64,000 bases of DNA. It comes from Pyrrhosoma nymphula (Eukaryota > Arthropoda > Insecta > Odonata > Coenagrionidae). Below the pieces are notes generated by a model, which was given only the letters and a program-made list of their open reading frames with translations, made no database searches and had not been told where the DNA came from. This document shows, piece after piece, positions 33,951 to 44,937 of the stretch (positions within the stretch are counted from its first letter, which is position 1; each line of letters starts with the position of its first letter). A program made the position numbers and the translations under genes. The DNA lies in contig OY754337.1 in assembly GCA_963573305.1 (NCBI GenBank), positions 48,869,164 through 48,933,163 of the forward strand, given 5' to 3'.

Positions 33951-35133
33951 GATATATAATGAGTGTTTCAGAAGAGATCTGGATGACTTCTGGAGTTGGT
34001 TCATTCATTAGAGTAATCTACCGGTTGAAGGATGGTGTTAACGGAGGGCAGATAAAACCCTCCAGATTTTAACATGCGCAGGATCCTATCTAGTATTTCT
34101 TTCTTCATCTCAGCGAACGCTCAAGGCTTCTCCATCCTTACCATTAAAACTATTCTCTTTCCAATCCTACTTTTTCTTATCTTCCCTTTCCCCGCTTACT
34201 CAACATCCTCCCCTCCATCACGGCCTTAATTAACCAATCATCCCTCATTATCTCTTCCGGTCACCTACCCTGCCTCCCCCGAATCTCATTCTGAAGTTTC
34301 TTCTCCTCATCGACCATGTGAATTACTTTCCCCTTTGTCTTCCTTTCTGCCCAACGCACCTTCTCCATCCTCCACATCCTCATGCGAGCGCCTACAGCCT
34401 ATTTTCGTCCTCGTATCTCAGAGTCCACGTTTCTGCTCCATTCAATGCTGCACTCTTTATCAAGCTATTATCCAACCTCATATTTATATCTTTACCCAAG
34501 TTACCTGTTATTTTAAGTAACTCACCTTCAAAACCATGAGTCCAAAGGCATCTGTTCGACGATCAATCGATGAGGATAATCTCCGCTTGGGGAGGTTGTT
34601 GCTGCTAGATTGTTAAATTTCTTTAGCCCTCACAAATTTCTCCATTCAGGTTTCAGTGGTAAACATCCTTTTCGTTAGATTTAAAAATAAACACAGAGTG
34701 GATATCGCCATACCTCCGCTAAGAATGAAGATGCTAAAATAAACTTACCATGAGCAGAACGAAAATGCAATTTTCTAAGTGTTTTGGCTATAAAATGTTT
34801 TCCTATCCCTGCAGGTAAAAAAGCAATGCATTGAAAAAGATATTGTTTTTCAATTTCAGCTGCAATCTTAAAAATCGTATGAAATGAGCATAAAGTACAA
34901 CATAAAACGAAAGTTGCTAATCTTATATGCAAATAGATAAGTTTTTCTTTAATAATATTGGTGTATGCTAATGCTTTTTTATCGTTTTCATGGTAACTGC
35001 ATGATCAAGAAAATGTTGCGTTGGTAGAGCTTGGTAACTAAAGAGTTGCAACCCCTGTTCTCTTGGCAAAAAAATACTTGAAATCATTTCCCCTACCACC
35101 TCCACAGACTCTACGTGAAACGCCTTATACATA
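33951..35133. mobile_element. Older, diverged copy of the foldback element at 37983
   Basis: The left end GAGTGTTTCAGAAGAGATCT...GACTTCTGGAG matches the left terminus of the 37983 element. The right end (about 34968-35133; TTCATGGTAACTGCA, GGTAACTAAAGAGTTGCAAC, GTGAAACGCC) matches its right arm over about 160 bp with many differences. An RTE-like LINE lies between them. The exact ends and the rest of the arms are unclear. Confidence 0.65.
34085..34540 (-). mobile_element. RTE-like LINE fragment inside a foldback element
   Basis: On the minus strand: SAALNGAETWTLRYEDENRL, then WRMEKVRWAERKTKGKV and EEIMRDDWLIKAVMEGRM. This matches the RTE/BovB-type C-terminal region with a few stops. It lies between the two ends of the older foldback copy (33951-35133) and probably inserted into it. 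Confidence 0.75.
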
Positions 35134-37982
35134 ATGAAGGACACGCTCGGAAGTGGACGCTCAGCATTGAGCAAGAATATCTGAAAACAGGGGCGTCGAC
35201 GACCAGTTGGAAGAGTAAATGGGATTGTGTGTATGAGAAGCGCGCTAAAGGGGATGTAAGAATAATGGCCCCAAGCGGGTAAAAGACCGGGGGGTGATTT
35301 TAAACCCCTCAGCCTGGGGGACGCCACACAGCTTGTTTTAGTTTCTAGGAGTTGAAATTCAACGAAAAGAAGAAATAATTAAAAATGTTCTGTTGGGTAA
35401 AAAGAATCCTCATAATGTGACGTGCAAATTGAATATACTCGTTGGGACACAATATATATCCACCATTCATTAACCACCCATGGTGAAGATGGGATGGAAA
35501 ATACCCCAAAAAATATTTCCCTGATATTCTCACATAACCTAAGTCATAAACACATCAGGCATAATTCTCCATTTAAAGCCCATGCTGCGGTTGGCAATGA
35601 AATCATAAAATTTACTAGTTGAAAATCATTCTGAAAAAAGCTAAAATATTGGGTGAAATAGCCAAAAAGTAATGAATAAAATAAATAAATAAAAATGAAT
35701 TAGAGTATGCTTTTTATTTTTAATGAAAATAATTTATGTAACTATGTCAAGCAATATATAATACTTGATGTAAACAAGTAAATGAGTCACTTGATGTAAA
35801 GTAAACAAAAGTTTTTTGATAAACGACGAGTATTTTGAAAAATGCACATATCCGCACCATGTGTCAGTTAATGGAGAACGTATATGAGAGGTCGCTTGCC
35901 ATCTATAAGCGCACGTCTGAATCACTCCGCCTAGCAACTGATTTAGACGTATGTACGTGCAGCCTTTTATATAGTAGAAAATATAGTTGAAAAAGTGAAA
36001 AAAATGAACTATTTCGGAGCCAAAAACACTTATTTCAGACCAAACTGAAACGTATGGGAAAAGCGAAGGAAAAAATTGAAAAAAATTGTTTTAGCCATCC
36101 GAAAAAGTAAGTATCCACCTTATATCTAACTTACTAGCAATTAAAACAATTAAAAAACGAACCCCCTACACCGAGTTCAATGCTTTTCTTATGAAGTAAA
36201 AGGTATCAGGGGCAAAATAATTCCATTAAAACTGTTGTTTACTGGTTTAACTATATTTTTCACCGGCTTTGAACCCTATCAGCTATCGAGCAATGTAAAT
36301 TTTAACCCTATATCTTGAATGCAAGAAACCTAATAAAGCAAAAATACACCCTGAATTGAAGGAATAATTTTCCAATAGGGGAAAAATGAGGGATTGAATC
36401 AAGAAATTTTAATTATTTTACGAGTTTTTACTTTTGTATTTGTTTGTTTTAGGTCACGACTAGTATTACTGCCAAATTTCAGCTTCCTAGGTTACCTGAA
36501 AATAATTAGAACAGGCGTGACTTACAGGCAGATAGACTTTAGTGAATTTGTTTTTTAGAAGAATGTGTAAATATTTCTATTCATTTTTGGACTTAAATGA
36601 CTCCTTCATCCATTCAACTTCTTATTTCAAATATTTTTCCAAGTATTTCATACTTTGGGGTGAGGTTTCAAAACGAACGCAATAATAATTTAAGTTTCCC
36701 ATGTTCTAGAGCCTGATTAATGCCACGCGAGTACTAGTGTTCCGAATGCAGCTAGATTCAATTAGATCTAATTCCGTAAAAATATATTTATGCTCGATAT
36801 ATTTATAGAATTCATGCAACTATTATTTCTGTTTAGAATACATTAAATTTGTATGCATTCCTTACTTTGATAAATGAAATGAATGCATGGTATTAATATA
36901 AAAAATTCACAAATGATGTAATATGTAGCAAAAACCCGGTACCTTCCCGATAAAGGGTATTTTCATATTTTACATGATTTATCACTTATTAAATGGCTGA
37001 GAAAAAAAGTTTTTATAAGGTTTCCCTTTTTCGTCATTATTCAATCTTAATATTTTACTATTTATAAACATAGTCTACCAGACGCCACGCAAATAAATGT
37101 TGGTTACGATAAACATTTTAAAGCTAATATAAAATTTCGTCTAAATTTGAGGACATCTTCAGGGATACAAATGAAGTTTCAATGTACTACTTTTGGTGTC
37201 TAAAAGTGGTATTAATGTTTTTTTTTTAACTTTAACGTTCTGCATTGATTCTATCAAGATTTTCTTTAAAATAATTAAATACTCCCTAAGGTATTCATTT
37301 ACATACTTGAGCTGATGTTATTTAACATTTGCACTAGTTTGATAATACCATTTAACACTAAAAGCGCCAAAGCGGTCATTTTGACCGTTTTTGAAATTTC
37401 ATTGTCTACCTCTCCCATGGTACTAAATGAATTATTTTTGTTATTTTGAGACTTTAAATGAACATTAGTTTCTTGTACTCGTGCATTTTTTGGCGATAGG
37501 TGCAATAGTTTGCGAAATATTTACTTATATGCCTAAAAAACAGGTCATATACTTAATAAAGCATCAGTTGGCACTAATTAAATTCGAAGAAGTTAATAAC
37601 GACAAAGGAAGAAATAGTCCAAGGCAATATCATACTACAGTCAGTGCTTAACACTGAATCTCAGAGTATATATATAGATTAGACTACCGAGTAAAGAACA
37701 AAGATGCAAAAGAAGGATAAGGTAAAAGTTAAAGGGGGGTTACACTTTACTCATGTAAAATGTATAGCGAGAAAAGGAAGAAGTCCCACTCGTAATTATT
37801 GTCATAGCGAGTCTTACGAATTCCATAATAATTATTTATTCAATTTTATTTCAACAATAGCTCATGGTTATTGGTAATGTTAAATTTAAACATATTTATA
37901 GTGTTCTGGAATGGTATCTTTTAAAAAATATGTCAATATTTGATGGAACGCCGTAAAACTGGAAGCACATGAGTATATTTAT
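35134..37982. other. AT-rich, nothing except one half palindrome
   Basis: Only the 37085-37165 motif was identified. The rest shows no reading frame or repeat. Confidence 0.5.
37085..37165 (-). repeat. Half palindrome with CTGAAGA core
   Basis: On the minus strand: CCCTGAAGAT, GTCC, a loop, GAC, then GAAATTTTATATTAGC. It resembles one arm of the foldback family. The stem is only three to four pairs. Confidence 0.4.
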
Positions 37983-40869
37983 ATATACAGGGTGTTTCAG
38001 GAGGAAGTGGCAATACTTCTGGAGGAGGATGGGGACGTGATTTTAAGCATTTTTTGTCCTATGAACATGGGGTCGCAACTCCTTAGTTACCGAGCTATGG
38101 CAACGCAAACATTTTGTCACAAGCATTCTGCAGTTACCATGAAAACCCCCAAAAGCAGTGGCATCCAGCAATACTTGCAAATAAAAACTGGTCTAAATTG
38201 TACTTAAAGTTTGTATTTTTCTTTTTCTGCCAAAATTTACGCATATTGCTCACATTTTCTGAAGTGGTAACTGAAATTGTCAAAATTTTTCTTCTTCAAA
38301 AAATTATTTTTTAGAATAACTTTTTTATTTTTAGATATACGAAAAGGTTAATAGAGTCATAAAAATTGTAAAATTTAATTTAATTTCCATAACTGGTAAC
38401 ATTATTTTCATATCTTAATTTTTAGCGAAGATATGGCATCTTAAACGGTACCGTTACATGAGCACATTTTTCGACGGCTCTCTTCCATGCATGGAACTGA
38501 TATTGATTTACCGATAAAGACAATTACCTTCACCAATCTAAGCTTGAGTACTTATTTTTTAACGTTGTGAAAAGAATAACCAACCAATGAAACCCAAATT
38601 TAGGTGTTTTTGTGAACCAAATGAAGTAAACAATCAAGCGGCAACAAAGATCTCAAGTGGAGATTATCTCCATGGATTAATTGTCGATCACTGGCGCTGA
38701 GATTCATTGTTTAAGAAGCTTTTTCAACTTATAAGATCTTATAAGGATATTTAATTAATTGCATGTCTTATTCATAGGTAAACTATCAATGTGATATGAG
38801 ATTAAGACAATAGGCATCACATCTGAATCAATTAGAATTTTTTAAGAATTAATCCAGTATAAGTGGAGGCCTTATAAAGCCTTACATTTTGTTGGAGAAT
38901 AAGGGTTTAGAAAAAAAGGAAAAATGTTTGAGAGTCACCTATTGTACATTTGTAATAAAGTTACAACATAGGTACTCCAACAACATCGATGTAATTTTTT
39001 ATTTGATAGTCTGCCCCTTGCGTTGCTCATCTAGGTTGTTGCGGTTTTCTTTTATGGGATTAGTGCGTTCAGTATTCAAAGTAGATATGCATACATTGTT
39101 TAAACTTTACTGGTGTACCCAAGGCCTTTAATTCAACCGTAGGAGTAAAACTCTTAAAGTTTATAAGTCGGCAAAACTCGTAGACTAGTTAAAAACCGAA
39201 CTAAGACCAATAAAACGCTCAGGTAACCCTTCATTTTGTTAGTTGACTACGACGAGGGAACGATGACTTTCACTTTGTCAGTAGGTACATCTGCTGTCTC
39301 GTACCTAACGACACATTCCCTTTCAGTAAAGTCAAACTTTTAAAAAAATGGAAGGTACAACTCTTTTGTTAGACATCATAATAAAATAATTGCACAGAGT
39401 ACATGCAACTTGAGTATTCCAAATAAAACGTTTATTTAGAACCACTGTTAAAAGCTGCTTTCGATAGTGCCACGGGGGTTTTCTATTGACCAAAATAAGA
39501 ATACAATCTGTATTCCCACCGTCTCTTTGGAACCGAGCTCCGTCGATAAATGAGATGTATCTGCAAAAATGGACATTTCCATACGACCATTCACGAAGCG
39601 ATTCAGCTGTCTGGCAAGATGTCTCCATGGAGGAAGTAGGAATCGCCGGATATGAAATGGCTGTATGCCTTCATTAAGCAACATTCTTTATACTTTTGTC
39701 CATGAATCCTAAGAAACATGCATATTCCTCTTGAACTTGCTATAGGACTACGCTATGAATACGGAGATATCCCACTTCTCGTTCTGCTCTAGGGGACCAA
39801 ATGCTCGTAAGACATGCAAGCACAGGAAAATGAGTCTGTATCACCATGGTGTTGAAAACCCAAAAAATCACTTGTCTACTCGGGATTTTTCGCGTGGAAA
39901 ACGATAGTCGGTACTTGGCGACAGCTTTTCAAAGGCAAAGAAGTGAAGGGTATATTCATATTCATTACTAGTAAAATCATGAGTCATTGTGAAGGTCTCG
40001 CCGAAACGTACCGAAATACCATGAACATGTTCAAACTTACCCCCATTTTCACTCTCATTACATTGACAAAATATCCAAGAATTAATGATGAAATTGAGTT
40101 AGTATCCTTATAAGATCTTATAAGTTGAAAAAGCTTCTTAAACAATGAATCTCAGCGCCAGTGATCGACAATTAATCCATGGAGATAATCTCCACTTGAG
40201 ATCTTTGTTGCCGCTTGATTGTTTACTTCATTTGGTTCACAAAAACACCTAAATTTGGGTTTCATTGGTTGGTTATTCTTTTCACAACGTTAAAAAATAA
40301 GTACTCAAGCTTAGATTGGTGAAGGTAATTGTCTTTATCGGTAAATCAATATCAGTTCCATGCATGGAAGAGAGCCGTCGAAAAATGTGCTCATGTAACG
40401 GTACCGTTTAAGATGCCATATCTTCGCTAAAAATTAAGATATGAAAATAATGTTACCAGTTATGGAAATTAAATTAAATTTTACAATTTTTATGACTCTA
40501 TTAACCTTTTCGTATATCTAAAAATAAAAAAGTTATTCTAAAAAATAATTTTTTGAAGAAGAAAAATTTTGACAATTTCAGTTACCACTTCAGAAAATGT
40601 GAGCAATATGCGTAAATTTTGGCAGAAAAAGAAAAATACAAACTTTAAGTACAATTTAGACCAGTTTTTATTTGCAAGTATTGCTGGATGCCACTGCTTT
40701 TGGGGGTTTTCATGGTAACTGCAGAATGCTTGTGACAAAATGTTTGCGTTGCCATAGCTCGGTAACTAAGGAGTTGCGACCCCATGTTCATAGGACAAAA
40801 AATGCTTAAAATCACGTCCCCATCCTCCTCCAGAAGTATTGCCACTTCCTCCTGAAACACCCTGTATAT
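37983..40869. mobile_element. 2.9-kb foldback DNA transposon with 767-bp inverted arms
   Basis: Arm 37983-38749 is the reverse complement of 40103-40869. The coordinates pair without any net indel, and no mismatch was noticed where the arms were compared. The ends read TACAGGGTGTTTCAGGAGGA, with TA just outside, compatible with a TA target duplication as in Tc1/mariner elements. The 1353-bp loop (38750-40102) contains a degraded DDE transposase on the minus strand. Near-identical arms suggest recent origin or ongoing gene conversion. The same 71-codon frame occurs in both arms only because of the duplication. Confidence 0.92.
39332..39684 (-). pseudogene. Tc1/mariner-like transposase remnant in the foldback loop
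   Basis: One frame (39684-39448) reads EGIQPFHIRRFLLPPW, RQLNRFVNGR and then WSIENPRGTIESSF. The overlapping frame (39628-39332) reads YISFIDGARFQRDGGN. Together they follow the order of an insect Tc1/mariner-type transposase segment: ...PFH...R...F...F-x-D-E-x-x-F-x-R-D-G...W-x-x-E-N-P. The catalytic D-E pair appears as DG. At least one frameshift is required, and both ends of the protein are missing, so it is inactive. Confidence 0.6.
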
Positions 40870-43229
40870 GCAGTTAAAAAAAACTTAGGTCAAATCATGG
40901 CTAAAAATCCACTTACAATGAATTAGTTAGGTCATTACTATTGATTTCATATGCGTTTTACTGAAAATGTCGAAAAAAAGATCAAAACAAGAAGCGGTCA
41001 AAGTTACCGCTACCGCTAAGTTAGCGCTTTTAGGTGTGCGGAAAATCCGGCGCTTCTATTGCTAATCTCTGTTTGTTGCCCTGAAGGCGCCTGCGTATTC
41101 ATACGAAAAGTTGGATCAGTTATCCACGCAAGTAAGGGTGCTCTAAAAAAGCGGAGCGTGTATCGAAGGGTTAAGAGATAAAGGGAACGAGAAGGATGCA
41201 ATAACTTAACGGGAAGGGAGAGAATACTTGAAACTGTTGAAAAAAGGGTTGAGGGTGTATGCAAACACGGGGTAGAAGATTGATACGAGTAAAGGGGGAC
41301 GGTTTGCTCATTAGCAAAGAGGCTGGATGGAGGATTAAGGGTGAGATAGGGGAGATGTGACATTAGGGAGAGAGGAAGTAAAAACACACGGTCTCCTGGC
41401 AGGAAGTGGTGATCACGTCATGAAGACGGGATGTTTTGCAGTAAAGCTAAAGTGATGTTGAAAGATTTTATGGCCTTCCCGGCGAAGAGATTAAATATAG
41501 TTTTCACGAGTTTCACAGCGTGTTATCGCGTTATATTACCCAACTAATCACTTAAAGTGTGGATACATATATTTATTTGATATCCAGTAAACATGCGAAT
41601 GATAGCGTAGCAACAGCCTAAGCAATAGGATTCGTCAATTTTGAGAACTCCTGGACTAGCCACGGTATTGCCTACCTTAACGGAGTTACCCAGGCCTGGG
41701 TGGTTTTTTTGTAATCTCACTTAAGTAAGAATGCGTCATAAAGTACGGAAAATTACGACATTTTTCGCAGTTTCACTCTGCTACCCAGGCGGCGTGACCA
41801 TCTTCGGCTCTCAAGTGGTGATCTGCAGCTCTTTTATTTTACTCATCCGCTCTTTTGACTCTTAATCCGTATCTTTCGGCTTTTGATCCGTTTCATTTGC
41901 CTCCCAATTTCATTAGTTCCATCTCACCTGTCGTAAGAACGTGAAACCACCAACTTGGAATAAACGTGGAGCCACCATTGGACCTTAGCCGATCATGAGC
42001 CGATAATTAAGAGAGTGGAACGGGTCTCCTGCCTTCCCGCAAAGAGTCATTAAAAAGGTGAGATTACAACATAACCCCCCCTGGAGGCGAATAATGTTCT
42101 TGCTCCGGGGAATTTTCAAACTGCTGTGCACTTGCGAGTGACTCTGTAATGTCAGTACCGTGGTTAGTCTCGGTATCCTCAAAATTTTCCTCAAAGGATT
42201 TTTCCCAAATGTCTTAGTTTGCTCGGAGTTTGGTTTTAACCTCGTACACAGTGGCGCCAAGCGCACACTTAAGACTGATTTGGTGACATCATATGTATAG
42301 TTGTCTTGTACATCTTGTTACTTTAAAACCCACAAACATCCACAAGGGATAATGACGCCTCGGCAGCCTTACTGGCTAAAGCACTCGGCGCGATATCGAG
42401 GAACAAGTTCAAGTCCCTGTCACGGCGAATAAATATGAATCGCAGTTGCAATCCTATGGAGAAAGCTGGTTCAACAATAAAGTTCTTACACCTCAATCTC
42501 TAAGCTAAGCAAAGGTTATAGAGTAGGACAGATAAAAATATTGAACTGGTAGGTTAATGAAATCGTATTCAATAAAATTCATGACCTTGACAAGAGTGAA
42601 ATGATACGGTAAAGCATCGAATCGTTTCCTCTTAAATAAATCCCTCTCCTAACCTTCCAATTAAATCTTGGTCCTGTTCTTCCACGCATTCGTAATTTAA
42701 GGTAGTGACTTAGTGGATATGAGACACGTCAAATTGAAGGCAGTAGTCATGTGCGTAATTTTTTAAAAGTTGATCAATTTGCCGAGGACGCTTTAGATAT
42801 TTGATACAAGTTCAGAATATTTTCAGCTAAATGATTTCCTTACTTAGGACTAAATGTTTTCAGGCGTAACTAAGTGGCAATCCATTATTCAAATGAAATT
42901 AAGGAGATTATGTATTGTCCACAAGGCAATATATTATTTCACCTACCAACCAAAGTAATGACAGCTATTATCAAGGCAGTTATCATGTTGACCTATAACA
43001 TTGCCCTTCCCCACCCCACCTTATCCACACCTCGTTCATCCCTTCCTGCATGTATGTATACCTAATCGTTCCGTAACATGCACAACTGCTTTGATAATGG
43101 CTTCATAAGTCAAAATCTTGGTCGGAAAATGAAATATAAAATTGTTCGGATCACCATATAATTTTAGAAGACAGCAAATGACAGGGAAATTTAAATTAAA
43201 GATCAACACAAATTGTCAATAAAAGCAGA
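40870..43229. other. No gene recognised apart from a SINE head
   Basis: Purine-rich at 41160-41390, which produces a long minus-strand frame of low complexity. CTTCCCGGCGAAGAGATTAA at about 41475 echoes the flank of the 43722 palindrome. Confidence 0.45.
42354..42450 (+). mobile_element. tRNA-derived SINE remnant
   Basis: CCTTACTGGCTAAAGCACTC (box A-like) and AAGTTCAAGTCCC (box B-like) lie about 35 bp apart, followed by GGCGAATAAATATGAATCGC. Only the tRNA-like head was recognised. Confidence 0.6.
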
Positions 43230-43389
43230 GGCAATTATACTTATATTCATGCATTTCGGTCATCAAGGTGGCCTTCGACAGGAAGTATTTCAATCTCGTA
43301 AACGTGCGTTAGCATGTTTCCGATATTTAAATACTCCCTGTCGATGGTCACTTGGATGACCAAAATGCATTAATATGAGTCGCAATTCC
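43230..43389. repeat. Foldback palindrome (160 bp)
   Basis: Arms of about 60 bp: GGCAATTATACTTATATTCA, GCATTTCGGTCATCAAGGTG and CCTTCGACAGGAAGTATTT at the left, with a diverged inverse at the right. The GATGACC-GAAAT end is present without a clear central hairpin. Confidence 0.8.
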
Positions 43390-43721
43390 AATTGCATTAA
43401 TTGATAACATCGATTAATCTTAAATGAAACACTTCACTAGTGCAGTTCCCTTCATTTAATTTGATACTTGCGTTACACAGAGATTGTTAATGAGGTATAT
43501 ATTTTCTTTTGCAGCGGTTAAGATACCTACTGTTCTGAAGATGCTTATTCAGCTTTATATGAATTGCCGAAGCATAGTCTTTGGAAAAGAGATTTATGAA
43601 GCCTTCGAGGTAAGGGTTTAATTTTCTCTAAGTGATAATGCATATTTCCAATCAAGATTTTTATGCTTTCCTGGTGAATAAATTAAATGTGTAAAGGATT
43701 TAAGGTTTTCCCGGCGAATTA

Positions 43722-44145
43722 TATAAGTGAAGGTTTCTCGGGTTTCACACCGGCTAAGATTATTTAAATGGATCAACGTTTCAATTGTTGACTCAGCCAT
43801 CGTCATCAGGATAATAAATGAGGATTTCCCAAATTCCACACTACTTTCCCGGGCGTCCAAATATTGAGAAAGAATAACGAAAGAAGCGATATTGATACAG
43901 ATGGAGCAAAATAACATCAAAAGAGACAACGGCTTCAACTTAAGTAGCACTTGGCGCCCAGTAATTTATGAAATTCAAAGAACGCGTAACGGCTCCCACA
44001 ACAATGGTGCATCTGTGGCTATATATAACCACCAGTATCCTCGCTCGACTCATTATCCTGATGACGATGACTGAGTCAACCATTGAAACGTTGGTCCAAT
44101 TAAATAATCTTACCAGGTGTGAAACCCGATAAACATTCACTTATA
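43722..44145. repeat. Foldback palindrome with 94-bp arms
   Basis: Arms 43722-43815 and 44052-44145 are inverted copies. The right arm reads CTGATGA (44058), C, a stem-like GATGACTGAGTCAACCATT, then GAAACG (44085), then GTGTGAAACCCGATAAACAT. The left arm read on the minus strand has the same order. The 236-bp loop is unrecognised. Just outside, TTTTCCCGGCGAATTATATA (43706) resembles 41476-41500. Confidence 0.9.
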
Positions 44146-44785
44146 AATTAAAAGTGGTTTTCACGAGTTTTATACCGAGCTATGAACCAAAATATCAACA
44201 ATCATCTTAACCATCATGCCATCAGAGTTAAGATGAGGAAATACTTTTTTGAAAAACCAGGCGAAACGGTCCTCCTAGTTCTGGCATGCACGGCGCCGAT
44301 TCCAATGGGTTTCCCGGTTTTAAAGAGAACAGCGTCATCTTCCCGCTATCGCACTGCGTGATGGTCTGCCGAGAAAAGCGCTGGACATCCTCTTCGCTTA
44401 ACAAGATTACAGAAATTGCGCGAAACTTACATACTAGAGAATATATGGATTCTAAGATGAATAATGTAGTTATAACTCATTGCATAGTTAATTTTAGCAT
44501 CACTTCCTATAGCTAAGTGCCAGTAAGTAAAAATAGTTGATTTTTAGGTCTGTTTTCTTTTTTTGTCCTCCGATGTGGTTATCATCAAGTAAAGGCGAAA
44601 AAAGTCCTAGATATATTTTCCAGGCTTCCAACGGCGGTAACAGACATTTAATGTCTATTAGTTGGCCACTATGGCGATGTAAAAGCCAATGGCCTGAAAT
44701 TAGATTTTTAAGGTGTGGTAAAGTAAATTGATTTAAGCTCAGCCTCTCTAGCAAGATTCTCAAAAACGGTCCATTTTTAATATTT

Positions 44786-44937
44786 ATACAAAGGGTCCCC
44801 AAATTGATATAGACACCCATGAGTTCATATGACATAAAAGTGGGTTGATACAGGCTAGGGGGTTAATTAGGAGTCGATGGAAAAAGTTACTAAAAATCAC
44901 TTCTGTAATAAATAGCTGTATACCATTTCATTAAGTA
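44786..44937. repeat. Interspersed repeat, copy 2
   Basis: GGGTCCCCAAATTGATATAG, then after an extra ~60 bp GTCGATGGAAAAAGTTACTA, AAAATCACTT and TAATAAATAGC. Same family as 1964-2053; class unknown. Confidence 0.6.

Noticed and set aside
37992..38207. 71-codon frame found twice (also 40645-40860) as a conserved small protein
   Set aside because: The identity is explained by the 767-bp inverted arms; no independent evidence of coding.
41016..41387. 123-codon minus-strand frame
   Set aside because: Low-complexity Leu/Ser/Pro/Thr translation opposite a purine-rich tract; typical artefact.
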